Positions 45,354 through 58,100 of a stretch of 64,000 bases of DNA are shown piece after piece (positions within the stretch are counted from its first letter, which is position 1; the number at the start of each line of letters is the position of its first letter). Both the position numbers and the translations under genes were made by a program. Source of the stretch: Moniliella sp. 'wahieum' (lineage: Eukaryota; Basidiomycota; Moniliellomycetes; Moniliellales; Moniliellaceae). Under the pieces are notes generated by a model. The model was not told the origin of the DNA, searched no databases, and saw only the letters and a list, made by a program, of their open reading frames with translations. Location of the stretch: the NCBI GenBank assembly GCA_003971905.1, contig RSEE01000074.1, positions 1 through 64,000 on the forward strand. Reading direction: 5' to 3'.

Positions 45354-47643
45354 ATGCCTGCCGCCGTGGCGGATGCGGGTGCGACGAGGAGCATTCCACC
45401 CACTCGCTCGCTGTGCTGGACACGGGTGGCGCCAATTTGCGCGTGTGGCTCTTTGACGGCCCGGCCACGCCCGCTGCGCTCAAAGCGGCGGCGAGGCGGG
45501 ACGTTGGACGCGCTCCAAACGAGCGGAGCCAATGTGCTGGTGCTGCCCAATGTGGTTGTGCGCCCCGTGTCGGCGGTGCAGCTGGAGGCGGCACTGCGTC
45601 CGCGTCTTCTTCCCGTACCTACCTCGCTGGCCCTGAGATTGGGGAGCAGGTAGGTGTCTATGCCCGCCTTCAACTCCGTTCGCCCGTCGAGCGTGGCTTT
45701 GTCACCGACTGGGCCGCCCAAACGCTCTCCTGTCCACCTCGCTTCGCCATGCACATGCGCTCCAGCAGCAGCAAGAGCTTCTTTCTGCACCATCGAGCAG
45801 CTGAGCAAGCGGACCCGAAGAACGGGCAATCCAGGCCCGGAACCTGACCCTGTAGCTCGGACGGCAAGTCTGACCTCACCCCTGCTCCCACCCGGCGCAA
45901 ATCGTCGGCGCGCACATCCACTACCCAGGCAGACGTGGGACAGCCATGGTCCGGGCAAGGGCCAGAACCATTGCTGTGGGCCGGACAGTTCTGGTCACGG
46001 AGCCTTACTTCAACATGCCCGAGTTGGCCGCTGCGATGGACACGCTTCTGTTTGAAGAGTCGGCGCCGCGGCCGTCTTGCGTGCTTCTCCTGCCGAGCTG
46101 GCCGCGTGGTGTCTTCGTTCCCTCCTGCCACAGCCATCACGGATGTGGCGGGGAAAAGTCCAGGGTCGACAGCAGCCATACTCTCTCTCTCTCTCCCTCT
46201 CGGCCGAGGACGCACCTCTACCTGCGCCTGGGCCGACGCCGCCCGTACGCGCCGCGCCTGCAAAACGGAAACGTGGGCTGGGAACTGACAAGGCCGCGGG
46301 CGCGATTGCGACGATGCGTGCACTTCCTGAGGCAGCCTTGGTACTTGACTGCGGCCAGCTATTGCCATGCCGTACCGCTAGTCCGGGGACGTGTTTGTCT
46401 GGGGGCGGTCAAACGGTATGTTGGACATTTCGACGTGGCGGTGCTCGTAGCTGACGTGTGTGTTCGTCCAGCCTTGATTTCGGCGGGAAGCATGTAACCA
46501 ATCTGTTGAAAACATCGCTTAGCTTTGGCCAATGGGATCTATCTGAGGATGCATGGTTGGTGGGCAAAATCAAAGAGCGCACTGCCTTTGTTGCTGCCTC
46601 GGCTGGGCCCAGTCAACGCCAAGAAGCGCGGAAAGCCGCCCAGTCCATCTTGAAGCGGGATCCGAGCGAACGCGGATCGTTGCCTGCCTCATCGATGGTC
46701 TTTTGCGACCCTAACCGAACTGTCGAAACTCGCTGCCATCACGCCTTGCGCGGACCCTATCGCGCTTGAGTACTTCCTCCCGGACTACTCGATCCCGTCT
46801 TCTGCTCCTTCCCCTACGACGATCAAGGACGCGACCGTAACTGAACCCCAGCCCGCCTCACCCTTCTTCCATGTGTCCTCCACACTTCCAACGCCTCTTA
46901 CCCTAGAGAAGATCGACCGGGCCACCTTCTGCGACCGGTACGCACGATTGCTCCCTCGGATGCGGCCATGCGGGAATTGCTGCCGTTATCGAGCAAACAA
47001 TGGTCCAGTGAACAAAGGGACCGGTTCCTCTGTCCTCCCCGGCCGTTACCGATTCGCAACAAACGTTCTGCCGTGCCTGGAGCCGAAGCCGAGGAGGAGG
47101 CACAGACCCTTCGCCTCACCACCGATCGCTTTGTCCACACAGAAAACTTTTTCGCCCCGAGTCGGGTACCAGGTCTGGGCCATCCATTTCCTGAGCAACT
47201 GGGCCTAGCGCACCTGACAGTGGCCGCTGCGTCCGAGGCGGAGCAACTGGTTTTGCACCGCGAACTCAAGCAACACAAGCGGGGTCGTGGCGGGCGGGAG
47301 AAAGGGTGGGGGTGGGGCTGTTGTTGGCCAACGTGTTGTTGGTGGGAGGGGCGGCGTGCATTCCTGGTCTAACGGAACGATTGGAGGAGGAACTACGACC
47401 GTTGGCACCCGACGACCCAGTCCGGGTCGTGTTCCCCTCAACCCCATCTCGGCCGCTGCCGAGGGGGGCGCAGCGTTTCTGCTGGCCTCGCTGGCTACTC
47501 TGTATCCGTCGACGGCGGCGGCGTCGCGCCGTGCTTCCGCTTCCCATGCCAAAGACCAAGAGTGGCAGGCCCAAGCGTTGGCGGACCTGCCGGGCCGATT
47601 TACAACCAGGCAAACCTACCTCGATCGGGTGCGCGGGACATGA
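45354..47643 (+). CDS. ARP6: Actin-related protein 6, SWR1 chromatin-remodelling subunit
   Basis: Arp6 is a nuclear actin-fold protein needed by the SWR1 complex to deposit histone variant H2A.Z. The actin-fold start reads SLAVLDTGGANLRVWLFDG, then VLPNVVVRP, TYLAGPEIGEQ and PVERGFVTDWAAQ. The Arp6-like segment LLVTEPYFNMPELAAAMDTL appears as VTEPYFNMPELAAAMDTLLF near 45996-46055. VPLVRGRVCLGAVKR joins LDFGGKHVTNLLKTSLSF across a 56-nt in-frame intron (46416-46471). Next come LVGKIKERTAFVAASA, the second phosphate loop NVLLVGGAACIPGLTERLEE, and the terminal RFTTRQTYLDRVRGT, which corresponds to the late VT..EY segment of Arp6. About 6 frame switches. Convergent with the RTP1-like gene, whose stop lies about 87 bp away. 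Confidence 0.82.
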
Positions 47644-47729
47644 GAAATGCTATGGCGATGGCCACGACCACGGCCACGGCCCAGGCGCAGCACACGACAA
47701 CGGCAGAGCGACATAGACAAGATAAATGC

Positions 47730-48409
47730 TTAAAATAGAGCAGCAAGCGTGTCCGCTTGCTCGGCACAGGACGTGGCCAGATCTTGAACCACGGGGTCCG
47801 AATCGGAGGTGGCAGCAAAGCGGGCGAGCTGCTTGATACGCTGGACCAAGGCCGGGTCCAGCAGTGTGCGTTCCTGGTGGTCTTGCGGGCCGAGATGATG
47901 AGGCAAGAGGAAGGGGACGCCTGCTTGCTGGGCAGACGGAGAGCAGGGAGCCCGGCCTCAGAGAGGCGCAGAGAGGACAGATGCTCGGGTTCCCGACGGG
48001 CCGAGAGCTGGGTTTCGGCGGCAACGAGAAGCAAGCTGAGCAGCAGGTACCCGGCGCGTCGAAGCTGGGGCAAGGAGCGGTCGACACTCAGCGGATCATC
48101 TTCCAAGTCATCTCCTCGTCCGACTCGGCGCCCATCTCGTCCACGTTGGTCCGGCCTGTGACGGGGCTTGGGACGGGCCGGCCGGCGTGACTAAAGGCCT
48201 CCTTCCCCCCTTCGACGGTGAGCAAGTCGATGCCAAGCGGGCCAGCTCGTCACCAGTGCCACTGAGTGCCACAGCCAAGGGCGTCGCTTCGACAAGGGTG
48301 CCGAGGAGTGAGATGGTCGATACTCACAGCGTTGTAGGTACCTGTGTATTCCGCACAAACGCTAGTAATGGGTTGACGACAATCGAAACTAGCGCGAAAC
48401 GAAGTCAGA

Positions 48410-48440
<31 letters not shown>

Positions 48441-51400
48441 TGAGGGAGGTGGAAAGGATAACGTACGTTTTGGGCGTCATTGCCTGCCCCAGACGTTGAA
48501 TCACTGACCAATCGCTTCTCCCACACAGACTACGGTCAACTTGAACAACGGTGGTGGGCACCGTATCCAGCTTTTCGGATGGAAGAGCTGATTCGGGCGT
48601 GGAAGCAGATGCGGGCGTCGGTTGGGCTTACCGTACGGTGCCCATTTTCTGGCGCTAGGGGTTGGTGTGTGGGGGGGAACAGTGCTAGGGGGCGAACCCT
48701 GGACGTACATGCCGACCAGGCGACGGAAGACTTCGCCACCATCGGGGCGAAGAGCCAATTGGGCCAACCCCTTGATGGCGTTCATGTACACATAGCTGTC
48801 TTCCTCATCCAGGGCGACCAAAAAGACATCTAGGACGCGAGCGAGTTGCGCCGCCGACAAACTGGCCTTGGGGGAAGAAACTTCGACAATCAAAGGTCGG
48901 CGTTCTCCCACACCCACCTCATCCAACGCAACCAGTTGGGTGAGCAGGACGAGGCCATGGCCTCGGACCGGAATACTGGCATCCTGCACAAGCGTCATCG
49001 CTTCCTTGTACTGCTGGGCCGTCTGCTGTTCGGGCGTGGGAGTGGTGGTGGTGTCGGTGGGAGGGAGAGGGACGCCGTCGCCTGCGCTACGCGCACGGAG
49101 AATGAGACGCAGCGTAGGTAAGACCCTGCTCAACGGTTCCAACTCCTCGCTGGGGCCGAGCATGGGACGCCTTGGTGAGACGGGCTGTGAGACGTGCCGG
49201 TAACGATCGCCTCCAGCTTGTTCATCACCACTCCAAAAGTGGTGTGTTTTCGAGGGAGAGGGAAGTGTTGTTGTACAACAGTTCGACCAACAGGCTGGCC
49301 GCAGCCGGGCGCATGCCCGTAGCCAAGATGGCCTGGGCTTTGGCCTGAGACTCATCTTTTCGACCGGGCGGAGCGCAGGTTCGGCTGCTTGCTCTGTCTC
49401 GTCCCGCTCTTCGGAACCTTCAAGCGCATAGTCGATAAAAAGCAACACAGGCAGTGCATGCTCCGTGTAGAGCGATGGAGATGCACGAGGAAGTACGGTG
49501 GTAATGCCCTGGAGCAGTACGGCCGAGTGGGCGAGACGTTGACTGGTGTCCGCCAGGCGAGAGCGCTGGACTCGCAACAGTTCCATCAAAAGCAACTTGA
49601 GCAAGTCGTCCAATAACGTGCTCTTGTTCTGGTTTTGCACAGGCGGGTCGGACCGCTCGATCGTTTGAGCGTGGCCCAACAGGTCTACCACCACTTCTAC
49701 CATAGGTAGGAAGGTTTGGATGGGGTCCGAATCGGAAGAGGTCTGGGGACTGGTAACCAGTTTGGTGTCTGTCGAAAGACGCGCCAGCAAGGACGCTAGC
49801 GCCTCCGTTTCGTCCCGCTTTTCATCCAACACGACCCGGCGGACGGTCAAGTGCCCGTGGTCCCAATGCCAAGACCAAACGGCAGTCGAAGGCGTGGGGA
49901 GCTTGACCGAAGCAGGGGAGAGTGCGCCGCCCGGCTGGGGACCGAGTACATTCAAAATTTCCTCGTGGTGATCAACATTTCGCGTACTGCACCATCTTTC
50001 CAGAGCGGCTTGGACCGACTGCATCAGAGCAACGGGGTCGATCGTCAGCGGGTCAGATGAAGTGATCTCCTGCACCTTGGGTCCAGATGAGCCGGACCCC
50101 TTTCTCTGGTGGAGGAAGCCAGCGAGAAGAAGCAAAGGATGAATGTACTGGCCCAGACCCAGCACCGTGTGGAGAAACGTGGGATCGGGTGGGCCAATGC
50201 AAACGAGGGCGAGAAGAGTTTGGAGGGAGAGGACCACAGCCGACGGTGACGCCAGCTCATCCGTGTCCTCGTCCTCTCCTTTGGTGGGGAGGGGAGAAAA
50301 GGGAAACGCAAGCCGATGGGAGAGGAAGGTATACACCTCGGGATGGAGAGAGGCAAGGTGCTGAAGGGCAGTAGCCGCAGTGGAGGCATGGACCTGTTCG
50401 ATGCCCCGCACTGCGCGTGGCATGGCAGTCAACAACAATGGCGCGCCCGCATCCGCAATGACTTCCAACAGTTGAGGTACCACCGCCGCAAGCCATGGAG
50501 GTAGAGGAAAGTGCGGAGGTGGAGTAGCCAGCAAGCTCACCACTCTTTGCACTTTGGCAGGAGCCGGGGGGATCCACCTCGTGCTCCAACACCGAGTCGG
50601 ACACCTCCTCGGCAGGCTGGGAAAGGTGGTGTGGGGGGGGGGGCGGGTTGCCAGCAGCGCGTGCGCCTGCAACGGGGCGGAGAAGCAGGATGTTGAGCAT
50701 GGCCCGCACGCCTCCGGGACGCAAGAGCTGGGCCGATAGGAACCGGCTCGCTTGCGACGAGAGGCCCGGAGGCAGCGGCACGGGCGCAGCCTGGTTGGCG
50801 TCCTCCAGCACACCACTCACGCCCTGGACAGGTTGCCCGCCATGCACCCTCGCCGTCACCCGACAGGGCAGCGTAGCACTGGAGCACGTTCAACCGCCGC
50901 AGTGCCGTCTTGAGCAGCGCATTGGCCACTGCGGAGGCGCCGCGCCCGAAGCGGACAGTTGGTTCCCTCCCACAGCCAGAGAGTCGTAGGCTACCCGGAA
51001 CGCGAGGCGGAAGAGCGGAGCGGCAGACGCACGCAGAACCAAGTTCGCCCGCCTCCTCCTCGTCCGCTCCATCTCGCGGGGCAGCGGCGGGTGGCGGCGG
51101 CTTGCCAGTCTGGGCGGCCTCGATCACGCGCTGCACGTCCACCTCAACCACGTGAGCATAAGAGCGTAGCACCGCACCAGACACGAGACGCACGTCCTGC
51201 AGACGCGCAAACGGGTCGGCAGCACTGCCAATCTCGTACAGCGACGCACGGCCCCCGCGGGCAGCCTGGGAGTGCCCTCGTGCGGCGGCCGAGGCGCGGT
51301 CGTACAGACTGGCCACCAGGTCAAGCGCCCACTGGCTGACGATCAAAACGAGCGTATCGAGCGTCTTGTGGTCGGCAGAGCCCAAGAGCGGGGCATCCGA

Positions 51401-51934
51401 TACCGGCACGTCCTGCTCCTTCCCACCCTTGGGCGAGGCTGGCGCCGCAGCCTGTCGATTCGCAACAGCCGTCTCGAACGACGAGCCAATCCGGCCCAGC
51501 GCATCGAGCGCAGCAAGGCCCGTGCGCACCTGGGTCAGTACGAGGGAGAAGGAAAGCTCGGCCTGGTCGTCGGCTGTCTCCTGTGCCGGCGTCCGGGGGC
51601 CCGCCGCCTGCACGACGGGGACCGGCGGGTGCAAGCGCGCGTCAAACTGCGTTGGATCCGCCGCAACGGCATGTGCATACGCCTCCACCCGCGCCTCCAG
51701 ACGTCTGCGCGCGGCTGGAACAGAAGGGTCAGTCGGGGATGTGGAAGAGAAGCAGGGGGGCGGGATGCGCACTGAGCGTAGCGAGGCGCCAGAGGGGTGC
51801 AGGGGGTCGACGGGGGAGGCGGCTGGGGTGAGCCCAGGCTCAGCGGCGGCGACGGCGGAGGCGATGTGGGGGTCGGCATCGCGTTCTCCCGTCAGGAAAC
51901 GGGCGGCGGCGAGCGCGTCCACCAGCGCAGCCAT
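47730..51934 (-). CDS. RTP1: Rtp1/TANGO6-family HEAT-repeat protein
   Basis: Rtp1 in yeast helps import RNA polymerase II, and TANGO6 is the animal relative. ATG at 51934 (MAALVDALAAARFLTG) is chosen over upstream alternatives. The long helical N-terminal half reads well from 51930 to about 50900, then 50850-49050 in helical repeats. The diagnostic C1 block is near 49000-48707: DASIPVRGHGLVLLTQLVAL, then LARVLDVFLVALDEEDSYVY and MNAIKGLAQLAL. The C2 part shows VGEAI, VIQRLGQAMTPK and GTLVEATPLAVALSGTGDEL. A likely intron (GTACGT, 48471 down to about 48345) contains a short TTTCTAC repeat. Stop at 47730-47732. The predicted size of about 1,300 residues fits the family, with several frame switches. 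Confidence 0.8.
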
Positions 51935-52501
51935 GGCGGAGATGGTGGTGGTCGCCACCCCCACACCCACGCCGACGTCCGCCCCGACCTGTGCACCACG
52001 ACGGGCCCCAAATGACGACCCAAGAAGAGCAAAGGGCGTGGGCCGCCACACAGCTAAAACTTTCACCGCCCAAGTCGCGCCCGCCCACATAATTTTTTTG
52101 CGGGAGAAAGTATTCTCTGTGGACGGCGTTCCAGCGGCCGTCCGCGGCAAGGCGACGCAGTGAACGCGCGTTCTCGTTCTGGCGGACACGAGGGAGCACA
52201 TCGCTACCACACACTACAAACCCTCGACGGAGACAGGCCGAGGCCAAGGAGACGCCCTGGTGGCAAGCGTACAAGAACGTATATGATAGTATTAGCGGGG
52301 CAGTGTCGCCTTGGCTGGCCACGAAAAACGGTCCATAAGCGCAAGCGGGGGGAGGGAGGTCTGATGAAAAGGGGGGGAAGTAAACGAAAAAAGGAGAAGA
52401 GATCAGAAACGAGCGAAGCGCCGAAGCACGGCACGAACCGGGCGCGGGAAAGAGCCAGATGGGGGGAAGGGCCAGGTGATGGCCGAAGCTTGCGTCGCGC
52501 G

Positions 52502-54032
52502 TCAGGCCGACAGGTCCGACAGGCCTACCCGCCCTGGCGGACGACCCAACGAGGCTGTCCGCCCCTTGTCCGCGCCGTGCGGGCCGAGCTCGCGAGTCAA
52601 CTTGCCGCAGATGCGAGTGCGGGAGCGCAGAGCGTCGTCCGGGTCCCACAGGAGCGCGACGGAGCGCATCAGGTCCCTGTGCGCCCGCTCCACCAGCAGC
52701 GACAGCCAGTAGTCCACCGTGCTCTCCACTGCCAGATCGGGCGGAAGGTTTCGCAAGGCCTCCCGGACTCGTGCTGCCCGTGCTTCCGTCTTCCGATGCG
52801 GGGGGGGCCCGAACGCAAGACGGTAAGAAAGTGTTCGCGGCGCATGCCGGTCCCGCGCGAGGTGAAGCAGGGAGAGTGCCAGTTCGTCCCTAGCCGAAGG
52901 GGCAGAGGAGCCCGTCGGTACGGGGGCTCGGGGATCGTGGGGAGCAACGGGGAAAGAGCCCCGATGGGAGCCTCCGGGGACCGGCTCAACCGACTGGTTC
53001 GACAGGCGCTGCTGAGGGGGTAGATAAGGGTGCGAAGTAGGGCCGCCGTACGAGCCACCTCGTTCAGGGGGCGGCGGTTCAGAAGAAATGTCTGTCGGGT
53101 AGGAAGGACGGGAAGGATGGGCGGGGGGATAGCCAGCAGGCACAGGCAACGGCAGAGGATAGCCTGCGGGAGCGGAGGGGGGGGCAAGCGAACGGGTCCA
53201 GTCGACGAGTGATGAATGTCGGGTTGCGAAGCGGAGATATGGCTCCCGGCATGAGGGACGGGAGGATAGGGAGCGCCAAAAGGAATCGAAGGGGGAGGCG
53301 AAGTCTGCCCACTGCCCTGTCGTAAAGGGGGGCCGGTGGAAGAGGCGAGGTAAGCAGCGCTCGAACGCTTGCGCTCTCTTGACACAAGCTCGTCGTCCGA
53401 TCCTTCCGGCAGCAACTCGTCCCGGAGCGAACGGCGACTGCGCTTTCGTGGCCGGTCAGCCGGTCCACTCCATCTTCCGAGCCCCCCTGGCCAGGCGGGT
53501 CGTTGTGCTCAGCGGTGCGCAAGGTATACTGATCGCCGCCGACGGCACGCATCTCTTCGTAGAACACAAACGCAGCTTGGTGCACCATATCTGCGCGTTC
53601 TCGATTGGAGCTGTCCTCCCGCAGACGACGCCAATCGTCTTCGGAACCTTCGAGGCGGCCGCACCGGCGCGATTGTAGCGCAATGTAGTTCCGGGCCATC
53701 GTTCCGGGTCCAAGGCCCAGGTGGCACGAGTCAGTCGGACAAGATAATCCAGCGGTGCTTGACCATCGCACCACTTAGTTGCCGTTCGCGGTCGCCATCC
53801 ATCTCGGGGCGGTTGAGCACCTCGGCCAGACGTTCCCAAAATTCAGCCTAGATAGACCAGGACGGGTTAGTAATTTGTGGCTCACTGGAGGGGTAGACAA
53901 GCCAGCAGTGGGTCGGAAAACAGGAAGCCGAGGCAGAGGACATACAGGCAAAGAGGATGGGTAGCGAGTAAACTCGCCAGCACGCAAGGCTTTGTATTGT
54001 TCAATCAAATGGAGCGTTCGGCGCTGGGACAT
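52502..54032 (-). CDS. Uncharacterised protein, possibly conserved in fungi
   Basis: Not assigned to a family. The ATG at 54032 gives MSQRRTLHLIEQYKALRAGE. A canonical intron (donor GTATGT at 53945, branch TACTAAC, acceptor CTAG at 53848; 98 nt) joins in phase 0 to AEFWERLAEVLNRPEMDGDR. Then LDYLVRLTRATWALDPERWP and RNYIALQSRRCGRLEGSEDD, followed by MVHQAAFVFYEEMRA. The middle is Ser/Pro-rich. A helical C-terminal region has AVESTVDYWLSLLVERAHRD and RSRTRICGKLTRELG, with a stop at 52502. The mix of short folded segments and disorder would suit a nuclear or regulatory protein, but no function is claimed. A Pro-rich open frame lies upstream (54175-55188). Confidence 0.6.
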
Positions 54033-54174
54033 GCCTTTCCTTCGGGGCTTTTGGGCGCAGAATCGGCTGGAGGCAGACGAGAGGTGGCGGGTATGATGCC
54101 CGAGGCAGACAAAGGGGGAGCCACTGTGCTTTCCCTCCTTCTTCCGCCGGACAAAGGAGAGAGGGAAGTGGATG

Positions 54175-55240
54175 TCAGGTCAGCGCGCTCGTCGTGGAAT
54201 GGCGTAGGGGGGAAGCCGCCGGCCCCGAGTGGTACCGAGGAGGAGGAGTGTGCGGCTGGGCTCTCTTCTGCGGTCTCGACCTCCTCCCCAATGGTACGCT
54301 GTAAGCGTGTCGATGTCCGGGGGCGGCATGGAGCGGTGGGGCGCGGTCGTCGTCGTTGGACGGGCCGGCAAGAGTGAAAGGGGGGCGCTTGGGTGTGTTG
54401 GTCTCAAGGGGAAGGGGGGGCTTGGGAGGCGATGAAGTGGACGCCACGGGTGGGGGGCTGGGAGAAGGATCCAGATCCTCAGGCACGTCACCAAGGGCTG
54501 TTGAGCGCGTAGACGAGTGGACACGAGGGACGAGGCGGAGCGTGCGCCTATCGGGCCGTGGTGCTTCCCGCGCCGGCGCGCCTGGTGCGGGAAGAGAAGT
54601 GGCCACAGACGGGCGGCGCACGCTCCCGCCGGCGGCGGCGGCGGCGACTGATGGGCGACGCAGGGCGGCTGGAGGGCTGGTGGGGCGGGCAAGGAGCAGG
54701 GCCTGGTGGGCCTTGGGCTGCGGCGGCGGGGGGGGGGGCTGGGAGGGGGACGGCGGGGGCTGGAGGACAGAGGGGTGGGCTGGCGCGGCGGCGCGTCGGG
54801 GGATGGCCGAGGGGGCGGGCCGAGCAGGGGGAGGGGGATGGGTGCTGGTCGGGCAGGGTGCTGGTCCAGCTGCCGGGGGGGATGGCGGCGCGGCGTGGCG
54901 GGGGGGCGGCAGCGGGGGAGGCGGATGGCGCCGGCGGCGGAGGCTCGGGCGAGGCGCTGGCGGCCATGGAGGGCGGGTGGCGGTGGCGGTGGCTGGCCGC
55001 GGTGGCGAGCAGCTGGCGAGCAGCTGGCGGGCAGCTGGCGGGCGCGGCGCGGGCAGGCGGGTGTGGTGGAGCTCTGGCGCTTCGGGGCGGTGCGGCGCGG
55101 TGCTGCCGGGCGGCCGCCGAACAAACCAACGCAAAAAGCCACACCGCACCCAGCCGCGCCCGCCACTGCCCCCGCGCTGCTGTCTCACGCCGCTGCTGCG
55201 TGAATTCAGTCGGCATCAGCGCTGCGCTGACATCACCCAT
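54175..55240. other. Extremely GC-rich low-complexity region with open frames on both strands
   Basis: The minus strand is open for 337 codons (Pro/Ala/Ser-rich) and the plus strand for 398 (Gly/Arg-rich, 54356-55552). Neither has a domain. Biased composition (long runs of G or GGC) removes stops, so openness proves little. The minus reading could be a disordered N-terminus of the gene at 52502-54032. Confidence 0.4.
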
Positions 55241-57144
55241 CCGCTGCAGCCGCGCAGCAGCCGCACGGGGGCACTGTCACGCGCGGCGGGCACTGCGGGC
55301 GTCGTCTGCGCCTGCCGTTTCAGTCGTTTTTCCATCTGCATCCTACGCGTACTCCGTCTGAGTACGCAGTGCCTCAGCGCAGCCCCCGCACCGCCTACCC
55401 GCTCCCACGCTGGCGTGAGCTCAGCTCTCGTGACCCCTGACGCTCACGCTCACGCCTCAGCACCTCAGCCTGACGCCCAGACTCCCCCCGGTAAGCTCAC
55501 CGACCGAGCGGCTCAGCGCCAGCGGGACGGGCCAGGCGCTGGCCTGTGCTGACAGGCGCCGGCTGCCTCCCGTCCAGTACAGGGCCAACTTGAATTGTTG
55601 AGCTGAGCACGCAGAGTACTGCCCTACTAGCACTACTCGTGGCGGCCGACGACCCAGATCGTTTTGACAGAACTTATCAAGCTCTAGCTTGAGCAGGGCT
55701 TGAAGGCGGAGTACAATTGGGTCCTGGGCCTGCCAGAGCACTAAAGACGAGTGCTCAGTGTGTTCAGCCACACTTCACATGGAGGGCCTCCGTCAGCGCG
55801 TGGTGCCGCCTGCATACTAATAGTGGCACCGATATCTCAAACACCCGGTTTTCTTAGGTGCATTCCATCCGATATTCCTTCCTAGAGGGCAGGAATATCC
55901 TCTACACTTTGTACCCTTAACGCAATCAACGTTCAACGTTCAACTATTATATCTGCGTGTCTGATCATCGAGTTACCTAATCATCGTTACCGGGGCCTTA
56001 CTGGTTACCGACGCTCAGCGCTTAACTATGCGCTTACCGGTTACCACGCAACGTACTTGAAGATTGAACGTTGAACGCCAAACGACGCGCCACGCGTCAC
56101 GCGCAGGGATTGGAATCTCAGAAACTTTCTCACAGGCCTCGGCCTCATTGCCTCATCGATCATCGAGCACCGCACTCACTGTGCACCGTGCGCGTACAGA
56201 CAGGTGCTGCGACTGTACGCAAGCGGCTTTGAGACGCAAGAGGTTCATTAATCGATTAATCATTGTTACGTTCAACGTCACGTTCTGTTGAATGGAAGCT
56301 CAGCCTGAGCGTTCAGCGAGCGGTTCAGCGAGCGCCGCTCAGGCTCGGCGTTCAGTCTCAGATCCCAGCCTTACCAGTTATAGGTTGCCGGTTACCGGTT
56401 ACCGTTACGCGCTACCGGTTACCGGCCTCAACAAGCGACTAGTCGCAGTGACTAGTGACTGGTGGCGCGTGACGCGACGGAGGGGCCCGGCATGTGTCAT
56501 CGTAATGTGATCCATGTGACACGGGACGGTCAATGTCCTGCCGCCCAGCGCCCGTGTAACACGTAAATCAATATAAATAGCCTCCCAGTTCGATTTCAGT
56601 CCTCTCAGCTTTCAGTGCTGGCCTGTATTGGGTTCAGCCGCTGGGCGCTTAGCCCTAAGTCTACTCAGTACTCAGTTTCAGTGAGTACTCGGTAATCCTC
56701 TGCAGCGTTCCGAGCGCAAAAAAGGCCATGCTGTACAGCGGTGGACCACATGCTGCAGGAACCCAGTCCAACATCGCCCATCCTGCATCCGTCCAAAGAC
56801 AACCTGTCGATCCTGCTATTGCAACACGACATCGAGCTAGGCACTAGTCACTACTACTTCATCGAGTCAGCTAGTCCTAGTCATCGATCATCTCGCAATG
56901 GGGCCGAGGACAACATCCGATAACTTGGTACTTACAAGTTATTAGGTCCCCAAATCAGTAACCCGTACTCTGAGATCTGAACGTCTGAACCCAGACATGC
57001 GCGTACTGTGCTTCTAGTGATGATATTTCGACAACCAACAATTGAAGCCACATCGACCGGTGGCCATCGACATCCAGCATGCCAGGCCAGTACCAGGCCC
57101 TGCCCAACCACACCCAGGGCATGTGGCAGGTGACATGTGACATG

Positions 57145-57207
57145 TGAAGCATGTGAAGCATGTGAAGCATGTGAAGCATGTGAAGCATGTGAAGCATGTG
57201 AAGCATG
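57145..57207. repeat. 9-bp tandem repeat TGAAGCATG, seven perfect copies
   Basis: Seven exact units, preceded by TGACATG heptads and followed by TGAAGCTTGA. The unit is a TGA triplet plus AGCATG, and CATGTGA remains as a sub-motif. Apparent ORFs through it (repeating HAS, HML or CFT triplets) are artefacts. Confidence 0.97.
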
Positions 57208-57331
57208 TGAAGCTTGAAGAAGCCGTCGGAGAGACAGGTGTCCGGTAGGAGCGCGCACACCTGAGATGTTCCATCGATGACCTTATTATAACAGAGAGTG
57301 TATACGCGCAGGCGCTCGCGCTCAAGCTTCA

Positions 57332-57458
57332 AGCTTCAAGCTTCAGTTCTCAAGCTCTTCAAGAGCTTCAAGCTTCAGTTCTCAAGCTCTTCAGAGCTTC
57401 AAGCTTCAGTTCTCAAGCTCTTCAAGAGCTTCAAGCTTCAGTTCTCAAGCTCTTCAAG
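57332..57458. repeat. 32-bp minisatellite, four copies
   Basis: Four units of 32, 31, 32 and 32 bp that contain AGCTTCAAGCTTCAG and CAAGCTCTTCAAG. It is rich in AGCT palindromes and follows a plain TCA+AGCT heptad run at 57321-57343, so it seems to be a higher-order derivative of that heptad. Confidence 0.95.
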
Positions 57459-57516
57459 AGCTTCAAGAGCCTCTCTCCGCGAGGGTTAATGCCAAACGTT
57501 AAACGTTATCGATCTG

Positions 57517-57555
57517 TTACATGTTACATGTCACGTCGTTACGCGTTACGCGTTA
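57517..57555. repeat. Heptad arrays TTA+CATG and TTA+CGCG
   Basis: TTA CATG TTA CATG TCA at 57517-57533, then TTA CGCG TTA CGCG TTA at 57539-57555. Confidence 0.95.
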
Positions 57556-57996
57556 CGCAAGATACATATCGCGCGTGTGGCATATAAAAGTGTGCTTTGA
57601 CGGTGAAATTGGTGAAGCTTGAAGGGTAACCGGTAAGGCCGGTAATCGATAATCGACGACCCTTGTGCATGCTCGCGCTCATGTGATGCTCAGCGCTGAG
57701 GCTCAGCTGAGCGCGCCCATGCCATCCATGACAATGTGACACAGAGAAAGCCAAGGCGGAGATGAGATCGATGAGACCGAAAAACAACGTAGGCATCTAT
57801 TGAAGTTCTTTTTTTCTGGCAGCAACAAGAGTTGGTTTGGTACTGATTCGGAGTATTCAGACACGTACTGAACGTACTGAGTAGTACCGACGTACTGAAT
57901 GTTGAACGTTGAACGTGTTATACACGTAACGTTGAACTCGTACCCAGTATACTCAGCGTTGGACTGAGTGAGGCCTGAGGCCTGACTGAAAGCATG

Positions 57997-58038
57997 TTAA
58001 CGTTTAACGTTTAACGTTTAATGTTTAACGTTTAACGT
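57997..58038. repeat. Heptad array TTA+ACGT, six units
   Basis: Six tandem TTAACGT units. The fourth has ATGT instead of ACGT. This is the longest TTA-spacer array in the window. Confidence 0.97.
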
Positions 58039-58100
58039 ACCGTGTAGTACGTGTATCGTCGACGTATCATCGATTGATTTCGTTCATTATCATTCCCTCA

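Noticed and set aside
45056..45958. 300-codon minus-strand ORF
   Set aside because: Antisense shadow of the ARP6 5' half; no recognisable motif, and its 3' part runs through heptad repeats.
45354..47643. Hexokinase, suggested by LDTGGANLRVWLF
   Set aside because: No sugar-binding or second hexokinase motifs follow. VLPNVVVRP, PVERGFVTDW, LVTEPYFNMPEL and the GGAACIPGLTERL loop are those of an actin-related protein, closest to Arp6.
56932..57332. ORFs with repeated HAS, HML or CFT triplets
   Set aside because: Translations of the 9-bp TGAAGCATG repeat in three frames; no evidence of a gene.
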